Source: Veillonella parvula (GTDB taxonomy: Bacteria; Bacillota; Negativicutes; Veillonellales; Veillonellaceae). From it: DNA of 64,000 bases. The stretch covers positions 731,501 to 795,500 of the forward strand of contig NZ_LR778174.1 in the NCBI RefSeq assembly GCF_902810435.1. Reading direction: 5' to 3'. Below, one piece after another: positions 1 to 7,832 of this stretch (the stretch's first letter is position 1; the number at the start of each line of letters is the position of its first letter). The notes under the pieces were generated by a model. That model made no database searches, was not told where the DNA came from, and saw only the letters and a list, made by a program, of their open reading frames with translations. The translations under genes and the position numbers were made by a program.

Positions 1-2
1 TT

Positions 3-80
3 TTAGATACTTCTATGATACCACCTGCATTTATTGCAGTAATAGAGCGTGCTAAACTTCTTTCGCTAGGTTTAGGTTAA
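3..80 (+). CDS. C-terminal fragment of an unidentified protein (cut by window start)
   Basis: One frame is open from the window edge to a TAA at 78-80 and encodes about 25 residues, ending in a hydrophobic segment with a short charged patch (IERAKLLSLGLG). A strong terminator follows within 30 bases, which supports a real gene end. The tail could belong to a membrane protein such as a transporter, but the fragment is too short to assign a family. Confidence 0.5.
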   Translation, partial: LDTSMIPPAFIAVIERAKLLSLGLG

Positions 81-107
81 TGGAGTAATACATTACTACT
101 TCTAATT

Positions 108-146
108 AATAGAGTCTGACCAAAGTTTGGTTAGACTCTATTTTTT
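108..146 (+). terminator. Rho-independent terminator after the first partial gene
   Basis: A 17-bp inverted repeat with one mismatch (AATAGAGTCT-GACCAAA pairing with TTTGGTT-AGACTCTATT) closes a one-base centre and runs into six T residues. It ends transcription from the gene cut by the window start. Confidence 0.85.
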
Positions 147-285
147 CGAAGGTAACATAGCGTTTTAGAGTGTAGGCATAGGAAATATGGTGTAAAAAAT
201 ACGCATAATAAGCGATTTATTACAATAATAGATAGAATTATGAAAAAATATATTAACTAAATTTTAAAAACTACATCGAAATTTC

Positions 286-314
286 TTGACATCTTTTTAT
301 CTTTATTTTATGAT
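286..314 (+). promoter_or_regulatory. Sigma-70-type promoter of mscL
   Basis: TTGACA at 286-291 and TATGAT at 309-314 are separated by exactly 17 bases. The mscL start lies about 45 bases downstream of the predicted transcription start. Confidence 0.8.
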
Positions 315-364
315 TAGTACTGTTATTAATGCATTCTCAATTAAACGTATCTAGGAGTATGAAA

Positions 365-832
365 ATGAAAGACTTTTTAAATGACTTTAAAGCATTTGCT
401 TTCAAAGGCAATATGATGGACCTAGCTATTGGTATGATTATTGGTGCTGCTTTCACAGCATTGGTTAATTCTGTTGTAAACAACCTATTCATGCCTGTTC
501 TCAGTGTATTCACAGGTGGTATTGATTTTAGTAATTTGTACTTGCCATTGAGCACAGGTTCTAAAGATGCATTCATGGCTGGTGCTGATATTGCTACAGC
601 TCGTGCAGCTGGATCTGTATTGCCATATGGTACATTTATTACTGATTTGATTCAATTCTTGATTTTGGCATTTGTTGTATTCTTGATGGTTCGTGGTTTG
701 GCTAAAATGATGAAATCTGCGAAAGAAGAGGAAGTTGCAGAAGCACCTGCAACGAAAGAATGTCAATTCTGTAAATCTGAAATCAATATCAATGCAGTTA
801 AATGCCCTAACTGTACTGCAGATTTGAACTAG
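365..832 (+). CDS. mscL: Large-conductance mechanosensitive channel MscL with C-terminal zinc ribbon
   Basis: MscL forms a homopentameric membrane channel that opens on osmotic downshock and releases solutes. The N-terminal amphipathic segment (KDFLNDFKAFAFKGN) and TM1 (MMDLAIGMIIGAAFTALVNSVV) match the family, and a second hydrophobic helix lies near residues 90-115. The cytoplasmic tail ends in a four-cysteine ribbon (C133, C136, C147, C150), an extension that I recall in some Firmicute and actinobacterial MscL proteins but that E. coli MscL lacks. I chose ATG 365 because AGGAG at 353-357 is correctly spaced for it. In-frame ATGs at 329 and 359 are badly placed. Length is 155 aa. The gene is monocistronic, with its own promoter and terminator. 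Confidence 0.95.
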   Translation: MKDFLNDFKAFAFKGNMMDLAIGMIIGAAFTALVNSVVNNLFMPVLSVFTGGIDFSNLYLPLSTGSKDAFMAGADIATARAAGSVLPYGTFITDLIQFLILAFVVFLMVRGLAKMMKSAKEEEVAEAPATKECQFCKSEININAVKCPNCTADLN

Positions 833-852
833 TTCAAATTTAAATTATACAT

Positions 853-886
853 AAAAGGAGTGAGGTTTTGACCTTACTCCTTTTTG
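853..886 (+). terminator. Rho-independent terminator of mscL
   Basis: AAAGGAGTGAGGT pairs with ACCTTACTCCTTT (one G-U) around a TTTG loop, followed by a T run. Confidence 0.85.
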
Positions 887-955
887 TTGTATTACGTTAG
901 CTTTCTAGTATAAAATATAATTATAATATATAGAATTTTTTAGGGAGGGATATAC

Positions 956-2005
956 ATGGAAAAGAAACCTCTAGTAGTAGTAAATGGACTGGTTCGCAAA
1001 GATGCGATTGCATATTTAAAAGAGCATGTAGATGTGCGCCAATGGACTGAAAAAACAGTGATGCCTCGTGAGGTACTGAAGGAATGGCTCATTGATGCGG
1101 ATGGTTTGTGGTGTGTACGACCTTTAGATGTAGATGGTGATCTTGTAAAGAATGCGCCAAATTTAAAGGTTATAGCACAAGCGGCCGTAGGTTATGATAA
1201 TGTAAATATTGATGAACTAACAGCGGCAGGTATTCCTTATGGCAATACGCCAGGTGTTCTCAATGAAACGGTAGCAGAACTTGCATTTACGTTGATTGCT
1301 ACGGCTAGTCGTCGTATTATAGAAAATGCTAACTTTGTAAAAGACGGTCGTTGGGCTCAAAGACCTTCTAACATTAAAGGTTTTGATTTAAGTCGTCGCA
1401 CTCTTGGTATCATTGGCATGGGAGCTATCGGCGTATCCATTTCTCGTCGTGCCCGTGCGTTTGGTATGACTGTTGTGTATCATAATCGTAATCAACGTTT
1501 GGATGATAAGATTCATAAGACTACTTATATGGAGTTAGATGATTTATTAGCCATTAGTGATGTAGTATGCGTTATGGCTCCATTGACAGATGAAACATAT
1601 CATATGTGTGATGAAGCGTTTTTCAAGAAGATGAAGAATACAGCTTTATTTGTTAATGTTGGTCGTGGACCTATCGTAGATACTGATGCACTTATCAATG
1701 CTCTTAAAACGGGTGAAATCGATTATGCTGCCCTCGATGTAACGGATCCAGAACCATTACCAGCGGATCATCCATTGTTAGATGTAGAAAACTGCCTTAT
1801 TGTACCACATATTGGCTCTTACACAGATAGAACTCGTTATGACATGTCTATTTTGACAGCGGATAATATTATTGCCGGCGTTCATAAGAAACCTTTAAAA
1901 ACATGTGTAAATGAAGAAGTAAATTATAAGAAACCTCAAATGGATGTAGAGTCTGCGCTAGAAGAGCTTAAAAAGGCTGGCGTTGATTTAACTGATTTCG
2001 ACTAA
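956..2005 (+). CDS. D-isomer-specific 2-hydroxyacid dehydrogenase
   Basis: This is a 349-aa NAD(P)-dependent dehydrogenase that interconverts a 2-keto acid and its D-2-hydroxy acid. The nucleotide-binding glycine motif GMGAIG is at residues 154-159. The family signature VNVGRGPIVDTDAL follows, then the region with the catalytic Glu (DPEPLPADHPLL) and the active-site His (VPHIGSYT). There is no C-terminal ACT domain, so it is not a typical regulated SerA. Hydroxypyruvate/glyoxylate reductase or D-lactate-type specificity are both possible, and the sequence does not decide between them. The ribosome-binding site is GGGAGG just upstream of the ATG. It stands alone between mscL and glnS. Confidence 0.9.
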   Translation: MEKKPLVVVNGLVRKDAIAYLKEHVDVRQWTEKTVMPREVLKEWLIDADGLWCVRPLDVDGDLVKNAPNLKVIAQAAVGYDNVNIDELTAAGIPYGNTPGVLNETVAELAFTLIATASRRIIENANFVKDGRWAQRPSNIKGFDLSRRTLGIIGMGAIGVSISRRARAFGMTVVYHNRNQRLDDKIHKTTYMELDDLLAISDVVCVMAPLTDETYHMCDEAFFKKMKNTALFVNVGRGPIVDTDALINALKTGEIDYAALDVTDPEPLPADHPLLDVENCLIVPHIGSYTDRTRYDMSILTADNIIAGVHKKPLKTCVNEEVNYKKPQMDVESALEELKKAGVDLTDFD

Positions 2006-2046
2006 AAGTGGAAGACATTAAAAGATATGCGGTTTTATACAAAATA

Positions 2047-2055
2047 TGGTAAAAT
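2047..2055 (+). promoter_or_regulatory. Extended -10 promoter candidate for glnS
   Basis: TGG-TAAAAT forms an extended -10 element about 33 bases before the chosen glnS start. No good -35 is visible, as is usual for extended -10 promoters. The same TGGTAAAAT string occurs upstream of mreB. Confidence 0.45.
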
Positions 2056-2087
2056 AAAAGAATATTTTTCCTATGGAGGTAAGAACG

Positions 2088-3776
2088 TTGGAACATAAAG
2101 ACATTGAAAAAGATGTAGCTCCTGAAGAAGTTGTATCTGTTAACTTTATTGAAGCTATTATCAACAAAGATAACGAAACTGGCAAATACGGTGGCCGTGT
2201 ATTGACTCGCTTTCCACCAGAACCAAATGGTTACTTGCATATTGGACATGCTAAATCTATTTGCCTCAACTTTGGTATTGGTAAACAATACAATGGCTTA
2301 ACAAATCTTCGCTTTGATGATACAAATCCTGTAAAAGAAGATGTCGAATATGTAAACTCCATCATGGAAGACGTTAAATGGCTTGGATTTGATTGGAATG
2401 AACAACCACGCTATGCATCTGATTATTTTGACCAAATGTATGAGTATGCTAAGAAATTAATCACCCTTGGCAAGGCTTATGTAGATGATCAAACTGCAGA
2501 TGAAATTAAACAAAATCGCGGCGATTTCTCTACTCCTGGTGTCAATAGTTCATACCGTGAGCGTAGTGTAGAAGAAAACTTGGCACTCTTCGAAGAAATG
2601 AAGGCTGGCAAGTATAAAGATGGGGAAAAGGTATTGCGTGCAAAAATCGATATGGCGCATCCTAATATCGTAATGCGTGATCCTGTTATTTATCGTATTG
2701 TAAATACAGAGCATCATAATACGGGTAATGAGTGGAAAATTTACCCTATGTATGATTTTGCCCATCCTATTGAAGATGCTATTGAACGCATTACGCATTC
2801 TATTTGTACATTGGAATTTGAAGTTCACCGGCCATTATATGATTGGGTGTTAGAGGAATGGGATGATACTGAAATTCCACAACAAATTGAGTTTGCTCGC
2901 TTGAATGTAACTAAAATGGTTATGTCCAAACGTAAATTGCGTGCTCTTGTTGAAGCTGGACTTGTATCTGGTTGGGATGATCCTCGTATGCCGACAATCT
3001 CAGGTTTACGCCGCCGTGGTTATACACCGGAATCTATTCGTGATTTCTGTGAGCGCATTGGTGTAGCGAAGGCGGATAGCGTTGTAGATATTGCTTTGCT
3101 TGAGTTCTGTATTCGAGAGGACTTGAAACTTAAAGCTAAGCGTCCTATGGTTGTTGTGGATCCTGTAAAGGTTATTATTACAAATTATCCAGAAGGCAAA
3201 ACAGAACTTTGTACAGTTGAAAATAATCCTGAAAATGAAGAACTTGGTAATCGTGAAGTTGTATTTGGCCGTGAAATCTATATCGAACGCAGTGACTTTA
3301 TGGAAGAACCAGTTAAGAAATTTTTCCGCTTAGCACCAGGCAAAGAAGTACGCTTGAAAGGAGCTTACTTCATTACATGCACTGATGTTATTAAAGATGA
3401 AAATGGTAATATTACAGAAATTCACTGTACATATGATCCTGAAACTAAGAGCGGTAGCGGTTGTACACGTAAGGTTAAGGGCACATTACATTGGGTTGAA
3501 GCGTCTACTGCAGTAGATATTGAATCCCGCTTGTACGATTACTTGCTAAAAGAAGATTCTGATGGTAAGGACTTCTTAGGTGATTTTAATCATGAGTCTT
3601 TACAAGTATTCAAGAGTAAAGGGGAAGCATGCCTTGCTACAACTGTACCAGGGGATCATTTCCAATTCTTGCGTCAAGGTTACTTTGTTACTGATAAAGA
3701 CAGTACTTCAGACCATATTGTAGTGAACCGTATTGTTGGTTTACGCGATAGTTGGGCTAAGGCACAAAAAAAATAG
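2088..3776 (+). CDS. glnS: Glutaminyl-tRNA synthetase
   Basis: A class I aminoacyl-tRNA synthetase that charges tRNA-Gln with glutamine in the cytoplasm. The HIGH motif ([12 protein letters not shown]) is at about residues 46-57 and the KMSKS equivalent (MSKRK) at 279-283, the form typical of GlnRS/GluRS. Length from the TTG start is 562 aa, normal for bacterial GlnRS. I chose TTG 2088 because GGAGG at 2075-2079 sits eight bases before it. The upstream ATG at 2073 overlaps that ribosome-binding site and would hide it. Having GlnRS implies direct charging of tRNA-Gln rather than sole reliance on GatCAB. Confidence 0.97.
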   Translation: MEHKDIEKDVAPEEVVSVNFIEAIINKDNETGKYGGRVLTRFPPEPNGYLHIGHAKSICLNFGIGKQYNGLTNLRFDDTNPVKEDVEYVNSIMEDVKWLGFDWNEQPRYASDYFDQMYEYAKKLITLGKAYVDDQTADEIKQNRGDFSTPGVNSSYRERSVEENLALFEEMKAGKYKDGEKVLRAKIDMAHPNIVMRDPVIYRIVNTEHHNTGNEWKIYPMYDFAHPIEDAIERITHSICTLEFEVHRPLYDWVLEEWDDTEIPQQIEFARLNVTKMVMSKRKLRALVEAGLVSGWDDPRMPTISGLRRRGYTPESIRDFCERIGVAKADSVVDIALLEFCIREDLKLKAKRPMVVVDPVKVIITNYPEGKTELCTVENNPENEELGNREVVFGREIYIERSDFMEEPVKKFFRLAPGKEVRLKGAYFITCTDVIKDENGNITEIHCTYDPETKSGSGCTRKVKGTLHWVEASTAVDIESRLYDYLLKEDSDGKDFLGDFNHESLQVFKSKGEACLATTVPGDHFQFLRQGYFVTDKDSTSDHIVVNRIVGLRDSWAKAQKK

Positions 3777-3813
3777 CATAACGCATTATATTAATGCTTT
3801 CATGAGGAGAAAA

Positions 3814-4446
3814 ATGAAAAAAATAGTACTACTTGCTACGGTAGCGGCTGTGTTGGTATCTATGCCTGCTATGGGTTCCGCAGCGAACATTAAGTCCATT
3901 TTAAATAGAAGTCAAACTGTAACATATCAAGGTGTTAAATTGCCTGAAGGCGTTACTATGTATCAAAATAATCCTAAAGCGTTGTTTGCTGGGGAGGGCA
4001 AAAAAGATATTAAGTCCGTACTTCTTGAGGCGGGCGCGTCTTCTGCAGATGTATATACATTAAATATTAAAAACGAGAATGAAATGCAATATGCTGTTTA
4101 TGCTAATGTTGTGTTAGGAAAACAATTATCTAGTCGTATGAGTGAAGCAAAGCATATGAATACAGATTCTTCATCTCTTGGAGCATTAGCAGCTGCTATT
4201 AACAATGGCGATAGCCCTGTACTTGGTACTTTCACGGTAATAAATCCATTAGCAAAACAAGGCAATGCCTATAAAGGCACATTGAAATATAAAAGTATAG
4301 CTAATAATAATTCTTATAATGAGATATTACATATTAGTATTTCTGAAGATAAATATACAGGACCAAATGCTCATTTAATTGCTGTTGACGAAGCTAATGA
4401 TAGTGTTGTATTCCCTAAAGTTAAAGGTTTATTACATACCAAATAA
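3814..4446 (+). CDS. Exported protein of unknown function
   Basis: A 210-aa protein that I do not recognise. It begins with a clear signal peptide: a Lys-Lys n-region, a hydrophobic core over residues 4-20, and a likely cleavage after GSAA near residue 24. The mature part starts NIKSILNRSQTV and has no cysteines, lipobox or membrane helix, so it is probably periplasmic or outer-membrane associated. The middle (residues ~75-135) contains a stretch resembling small periplasmic beta-rich proteins, but no motif is decisive. I chose ATG 3814, preceded by GAGGA. The frame runs back into the end of glnS, but that part has no ribosome-binding site. It follows glnS by about 37 bases and may be co-transcribed. 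Confidence 0.8.
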   Translation: MKKIVLLATVAAVLVSMPAMGSAANIKSILNRSQTVTYQGVKLPEGVTMYQNNPKALFAGEGKKDIKSVLLEAGASSADVYTLNIKNENEMQYAVYANVVLGKQLSSRMSEAKHMNTDSSSLGALAAAINNGDSPVLGTFTVINPLAKQGNAYKGTLKYKSIANNNSYNEILHISISEDKYTGPNAHLIAVDEANDSVVFPKVKGLLHTK

Positions 4447-4479
4447 TTAATAATTATTGAAAATATATATCAATTATTC

Positions 4480-4508
4480 TTGACAATTTTTCTCATCAAG
4501 AGTACTAT
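4480..4508 (+). promoter_or_regulatory. Promoter of the DUF3793-flavodoxin pair
   Basis: TTGACA (4480-4485) and TACTAT (4503-4508) are 17 bases apart. A near-repeat, TTCTCATCAAGAG (4490-4502) in the spacer and TTCTCATTAGAG (4525-4536) just after the predicted transcription start, is a candidate operator. The second copy, read on the minus strand, resembles half of a Fur box (TGAGAATAATT). Confidence 0.7.
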
Positions 4509-4571
4509 GAGCCTATAGGAATTATTCTCATTAGAGGAAATTCTAACGATGTGCAACAGGCAGGTACTATT

Positions 4572-5138
4572 ATGATGAATTCAATTGACCATATCATTGG
4601 ATATCATTGTGCACCGGCAATTCGAGGTATTAAGCTATCGAACTTGGTTTCTATTCCACGGGACATGAATGAACAAATCCAATTTGTATTGATAGAGTAT
4701 AATAAAGCGTTCAATGAAAAAGGATTGTTCTTCTTTGAATTATGTCGTTGTAAAGCGCGAAGACTATTATTGGTATTCCGTGAGAAGCAATTAAGAGACT
4801 ATGTACGGCAACCTGCGGTGATGTTATTTTTGAAAGCCTACGGTTATCATGATCGAATGAGCATTATGGAGATGCTCGAACATCTTAGATATCGTATGGA
4901 AGTAAGCATTGAGTTTCCACATGAAATCGGCATTTTTCTAGGTTACCCATTAAAGGATGTGAAATGTTTTATTTCTTATCGTGGTGGGGGATACCGAATG
5001 TGCGGAGAGTGGAAGGTTTACCATGATGTGGTAAATGCGCAACGCTCTTTCTTGTGTTACAAAGCATGTCGTGAATTTTGTCAAACTCAATTGATGTTGG
5101 GAAAAACATTTAGTTCATTGGTCGCAAGAACGGCCTAG
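4572..5138 (+). CDS. DUF3793 family protein
   Basis: A 188-aa protein resembling the DUF3793 family: an N-terminal HCAPAIRGIKLSNLVSIP segment, an ELCRCKARRLLLVFRE stretch and a conserved EIGIFLGYPLKDVKCFI motif. Its biochemical function is unknown. In anaerobic Firmicutes such genes are often next to a flavodoxin, as here, where the next gene begins 11 bases after the stop. That suggests an iron-limitation or redox role, which is inference. I chose ATG 4572 because AGGCAGG lies seven bases upstream and family homology starts there. The GTG at 4551 is the alternative. Six cysteines in the protein could bind a cofactor, but no standard motif is present. Confidence 0.8.
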   Translation: MMNSIDHIIGYHCAPAIRGIKLSNLVSIPRDMNEQIQFVLIEYNKAFNEKGLFFFELCRCKARRLLLVFREKQLRDYVRQPAVMLFLKAYGYHDRMSIMEMLEHLRYRMEVSIEFPHEIGIFLGYPLKDVKCFISYRGGGYRMCGEWKVYHDVVNAQRSFLCYKACREFCQTQLMLGKTFSSLVARTA

Positions 5139-5148
5139 GAGGTACAAG

Positions 5149-5568
5149 ATGATTGGTGTAATTTTTTGGTCCGGTACAGGCAATACAGAACGCATGGCTT
5201 ATGAAGTAGCTGAAGGTATTAAAGCTGCAGGTCAAGAAGTTGAAGTAAAATCCGTTTCTGAAGTATCTGTTGATGAAGCAGCCGCTTATGAAAAATTAGC
5301 TCTTGGCTGTGCTGATATGGGTGCAGAACAATTAGAAGAAGGCGAATTTGAACCATTCTACACTGAACTAGAAGGCAAGTTGAGTGGTAAAAAAATAGCG
5401 ATCTTTGGCTCCTATGGTTGGGGTGGTACTTGGTTGGAAGACTGGGGCACTCGAATTAAAGATGCTGGTGGCGAATTAGTGGCTGATGGCGTAGCAATCT
5501 TGGGCGAACCTGATGATGATGGTAATGCACAATGCCAAGAATTAGGTAAAACATTAGCAAACGCTTAA
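5149..5568 (+). CDS. Flavodoxin
   Basis: A 139-aa short-chain flavodoxin that carries electrons on FMN, typically replacing ferredoxin when iron is scarce. The FMN phosphate-binding loop is WSGTGNTERMA at residues 7-17, and the aromatic isoalloxazine-binding loop is GSYGWGGTWLEDW near residue 87. A strong AGGAGGT ribosome-binding site precedes the ATG. It forms a two-gene unit with the DUF3793 gene, closed by a terminator. Confidence 0.93.
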   Translation: MIGVIFWSGTGNTERMAYEVAEGIKAAGQEVEVKSVSEVSVDEAAAYEKLALGCADMGAEQLEEGEFEPFYTELEGKLSGKKIAIFGSYGWGGTWLEDWGTRIKDAGGELVADGVAILGEPDDDGNAQCQELGKTLANA

Positions 5569-5609
5569 TTTGATTTTAATTACTAACATAAATACTAATA
5601 GTTAATAAT

Positions 5610-5652
5610 AAAAGGTTGTAATGACGATAATTCGTTATTACAGCCTTTTTTG
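5610..5652 (+). terminator. Rho-independent terminator after flavodoxin
   Basis: AAAGGTTGTAATGACG pairs with CGTTATTACAGCCTTT (two G-U pairs) around a short loop, followed by a T tract. Confidence 0.85.
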
Positions 5653-5966
5653 TATGTACTTATGATTGATATGATGGAGCAAAGGTCATTAAAAATTTTG
5701 ATATCGATAAGTAAATGTGATGAAAATCATAATGTTTATTTATCTTTATCTCTATTTGTGTATATAAGCGCATAATTATAAATAACTTTAATACATAATT
5801 ATATTGCGTTTTTGTACACATAGTCCTATAATTTAGTTAAAGAACCTAACAAAAATTTAGGTTGATACAAAAATAGTTAGGGTTAATTTTATATTAGCTA
5901 TTAACCGGGCTAGCGTAATTTAAACGGGAAAGGTTAATCTATGACATTGAAAGAGGGGTTATTTCA
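5653..5966 (+). promoter_or_regulatory. Promoter and structured leader of the purine-degradation cluster
   Basis: No gene is visible here. The promoter is TTGCGT (5804-5809), a 17-base spacer, then TATAAT (5827-5832), giving a leader of about 128 bases. In the leader AACCTAA (5843-5849) can pair with TTAGGTT (5857-5863) or with GTTAGGGTT (5876-5884). GGTTAAT at 5881-5887 or at 5952-5958 can pair with ATTAACC (5900-5906). Further upstream, TGTGA-N6-TCATA (5716-5731) resembles a CRP/FNR-family site. The arrangement suggests regulation by both protein and RNA structure, but it matches no riboswitch that I know. Confidence 0.55.
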
Positions 5967-6599
5967 ATGAGTACATTAGAGCGAATAAAAGTCATAGCCC
6001 ATGGATTAGCGGTACAATTTGGACCATCCTGTGAAGTATTGATTCATGATTTACAAGGGGATATTAATTCTTCTCTTGTATATATTGAGAATGGAACTAT
6101 AACTAATAGACATGTTGGTGATGGCCCATCGCATGTGGTTTTAGATGTGCTGAGTCATGACGATGGTAGCGAGGGCAGATTTGGTTATCTCACAAAGACT
6201 AAAGATGGTCGAATATTAAAATCTTCTACCATGTATATTCGTGATGATACAGGTCGTATAGCATACTTGTTGGGGATTAACCAAGATATAACAGAGTTTG
6301 TTATGATGCATCGACTTTTGGATAGTTTGGTCAATACAGGTCAGGAAGATGCAGGATCTGTTGAAAAAATTACGACGAGTGTATCGGAACTATTAGATGA
6401 TTTATTACTAGACGTAGAGCGTTTAGTTGGTAAACCAGGACCATTGATGAATAAGGTGGAACGCTTAAAAGCTATTACCTATTTAAACGAAAAAGGGGCT
6501 TTTCTTATCTCGAAGTCTTCTGAGAAGATAGCAGAGTATTTTAATATTTCTAAGTTTACTCTTTATAGTGATTTAAATACTGTAAAGGAAGAATCCTAG
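5967..6599 (+). CDS. YheO-like PAS/HTH transcriptional regulator
   Basis: A 210-aa regulator with the YheO/DauR layout: an N-terminal PAS-type sensor (residues ~5-115, including GPSCEVLIHDL and YLLGINQDIT) and a C-terminal helix-turn-helix of the HTH_22 kind (~165-208, FLISKSSEKIAEYFNISKFTLYSDLN). Proteins of this family regulate amino-acid or purine catabolic genes. Being the first gene of the cluster, nine bases before dpaL, it is the likely local regulator. The ligand cannot be read from the sequence. GAGGGG precedes the ATG. Confidence 0.88.
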   Translation: MSTLERIKVIAHGLAVQFGPSCEVLIHDLQGDINSSLVYIENGTITNRHVGDGPSHVVLDVLSHDDGSEGRFGYLTKTKDGRILKSSTMYIRDDTGRIAYLLGINQDITEFVMMHRLLDSLVNTGQEDAGSVEKITTSVSELLDDLLLDVERLVGKPGPLMNKVERLKAITYLNEKGAFLISKSSEKIAEYFNISKFTLYSDLNTVKEES

Positions 6600-6608
6600 G
6601 AGGCAAAT

Positions 6609-7820
6609 ATGGAACGAATTCAGTGGAAACGTAATACAATGGCACCATCAAGTGACAAGTTTTTGTCCGTTATGGATATTAGAGAGGTTAAGAAAGCTAA
6701 AGCGTTTCATGAAAGTTTTCCACAATATAGCGTTACTCCACTTGTATCGCTTAAGAATTTAGCGTCTTATATCGGTGTTGATGCACTCTTTGTAAAAGAT
6801 GAATCCTACCGATTTGGCCTTAATGCATTTAAGGTATTAGGCGGCTCCTATGCGATGGCAAAATATGTGGCGCAACAAACTGGTAAAGCTGTTGAGGATG
6901 TACCATATGATGTATTAACATCAGCAAAATTAAAAGAAGAGTTTGGTCAAGCTACATTCTTTACTGCCACTGATGGTAACCACGGTCGAGGTGTAGCATG
7001 GGCAGCCAATAAATTAGGTCAAAAATCTGTAGTATTTATGCCAAAGGGCTCTACAGAATATCGTAGAAAACAAATCGAAAACGAAGGCGCTACTGTAACA
7101 ATCGAAGACTTCAACTACGATGAGTGTGTACGCTTAGCAACTAAAAAGTCTAAAGAAGTTCCTAATGGTGTTGTAGTTCAAGATACTGCCTGGGAAGGTT
7201 ATGAAGAAATTCCAAACTGGATTATGCAAGGCTATGGCACAATGGCTATGGAAACAGCCAATCAATTAGAAGCTGATAATTGTAAAGTTCCTACTCATGT
7301 ATTTGTACAAGCTGGTGTAGGTTCCCTTGCCGGTTCTGTAGTGGGTTACTTCACTAATCTATACAGCAATGTGGCTAAAAAACCTAAATTAATTGTTGTA
7401 GAAGCGGCAGCTGCAGCTTGTTTATACAAAGGTGCTGTAGCTGATGATGGTAAACCTCGTATCGTAGAGGGTGATTTAGAAACAATCATGGCAGGCTTAG
7501 CTTGTGGTGAACCGAACACAGTTTCTTGGGATATTTTGAGAAATCATGCAGATGTATTCGTTTCTGCGCCTGACTGGGTGGCACGTTTAGGCATGCGCGT
7601 TGGTGGTGCACCAATTAAAGGTGATACTCCAATTACTACTGGTGAGTCTGGTGCAGTTCCATTAGGCCTTGTAATGGCACTTATGACGATGCCGGAATAT
7701 GAAGATTTACGGAAAGAGTTAGAACTAGATGCGTCTTCAAAGGTACTCTGTTTCTCCACTGAAGGTGATACGGATCCTGAAAGATATAAAAATATTATGT
7801 GGTATGGTGAAGATCGTTAG
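6609..7820 (+). CDS. dpaL: 2,3-diaminopropionate ammonia-lyase
   Basis: A PLP enzyme that splits 2,3-diaminopropionate into pyruvate and two ammonia. The 403-aa product matches E. coli DpaL/YgeX in length and layout. The PLP lysine is K75 in FGLNAFKVLGGSYA, the TDGNHGRGVAWAA loop contacts the substrate carboxylate, and the glycine-rich QAGVGSLAGSVVGYF loop binds the PLP phosphate. It sits in the ygeX-ygeY-ygeW order known from anaerobic purine/urate degradation loci, where diaminopropionate is a proposed late intermediate. AGGAGG ribosome-binding site. Confidence 0.95.
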   Translation: MERIQWKRNTMAPSSDKFLSVMDIREVKKAKAFHESFPQYSVTPLVSLKNLASYIGVDALFVKDESYRFGLNAFKVLGGSYAMAKYVAQQTGKAVEDVPYDVLTSAKLKEEFGQATFFTATDGNHGRGVAWAANKLGQKSVVFMPKGSTEYRRKQIENEGATVTIEDFNYDECVRLATKKSKEVPNGVVVQDTAWEGYEEIPNWIMQGYGTMAMETANQLEADNCKVPTHVFVQAGVGSLAGSVVGYFTNLYSNVAKKPKLIVVEAAAAACLYKGAVADDGKPRIVEGDLETIMAGLACGEPNTVSWDILRNHADVFVSAPDWVARLGMRVGGAPIKGDTPITTGESGAVPLGLVMALMTMPEYEDLRKELELDASSKVLCFSTEGDTDPERYKNIMWYGEDR

Positions 7821-7832
7821 GAGGCATTAATT

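Noticed and set aside
2073-2087. ATG 2073 as the glnS start
   Set aside because: This ATG overlaps the GGAGG ribosome-binding site, which is ideally spaced for TTG 2088.
5833-5966. Known purine or xanthine riboswitch in the purine-cluster leader
   Set aside because: The conserved core sequences of the purine riboswitch are absent; only simple complementary segments are visible.
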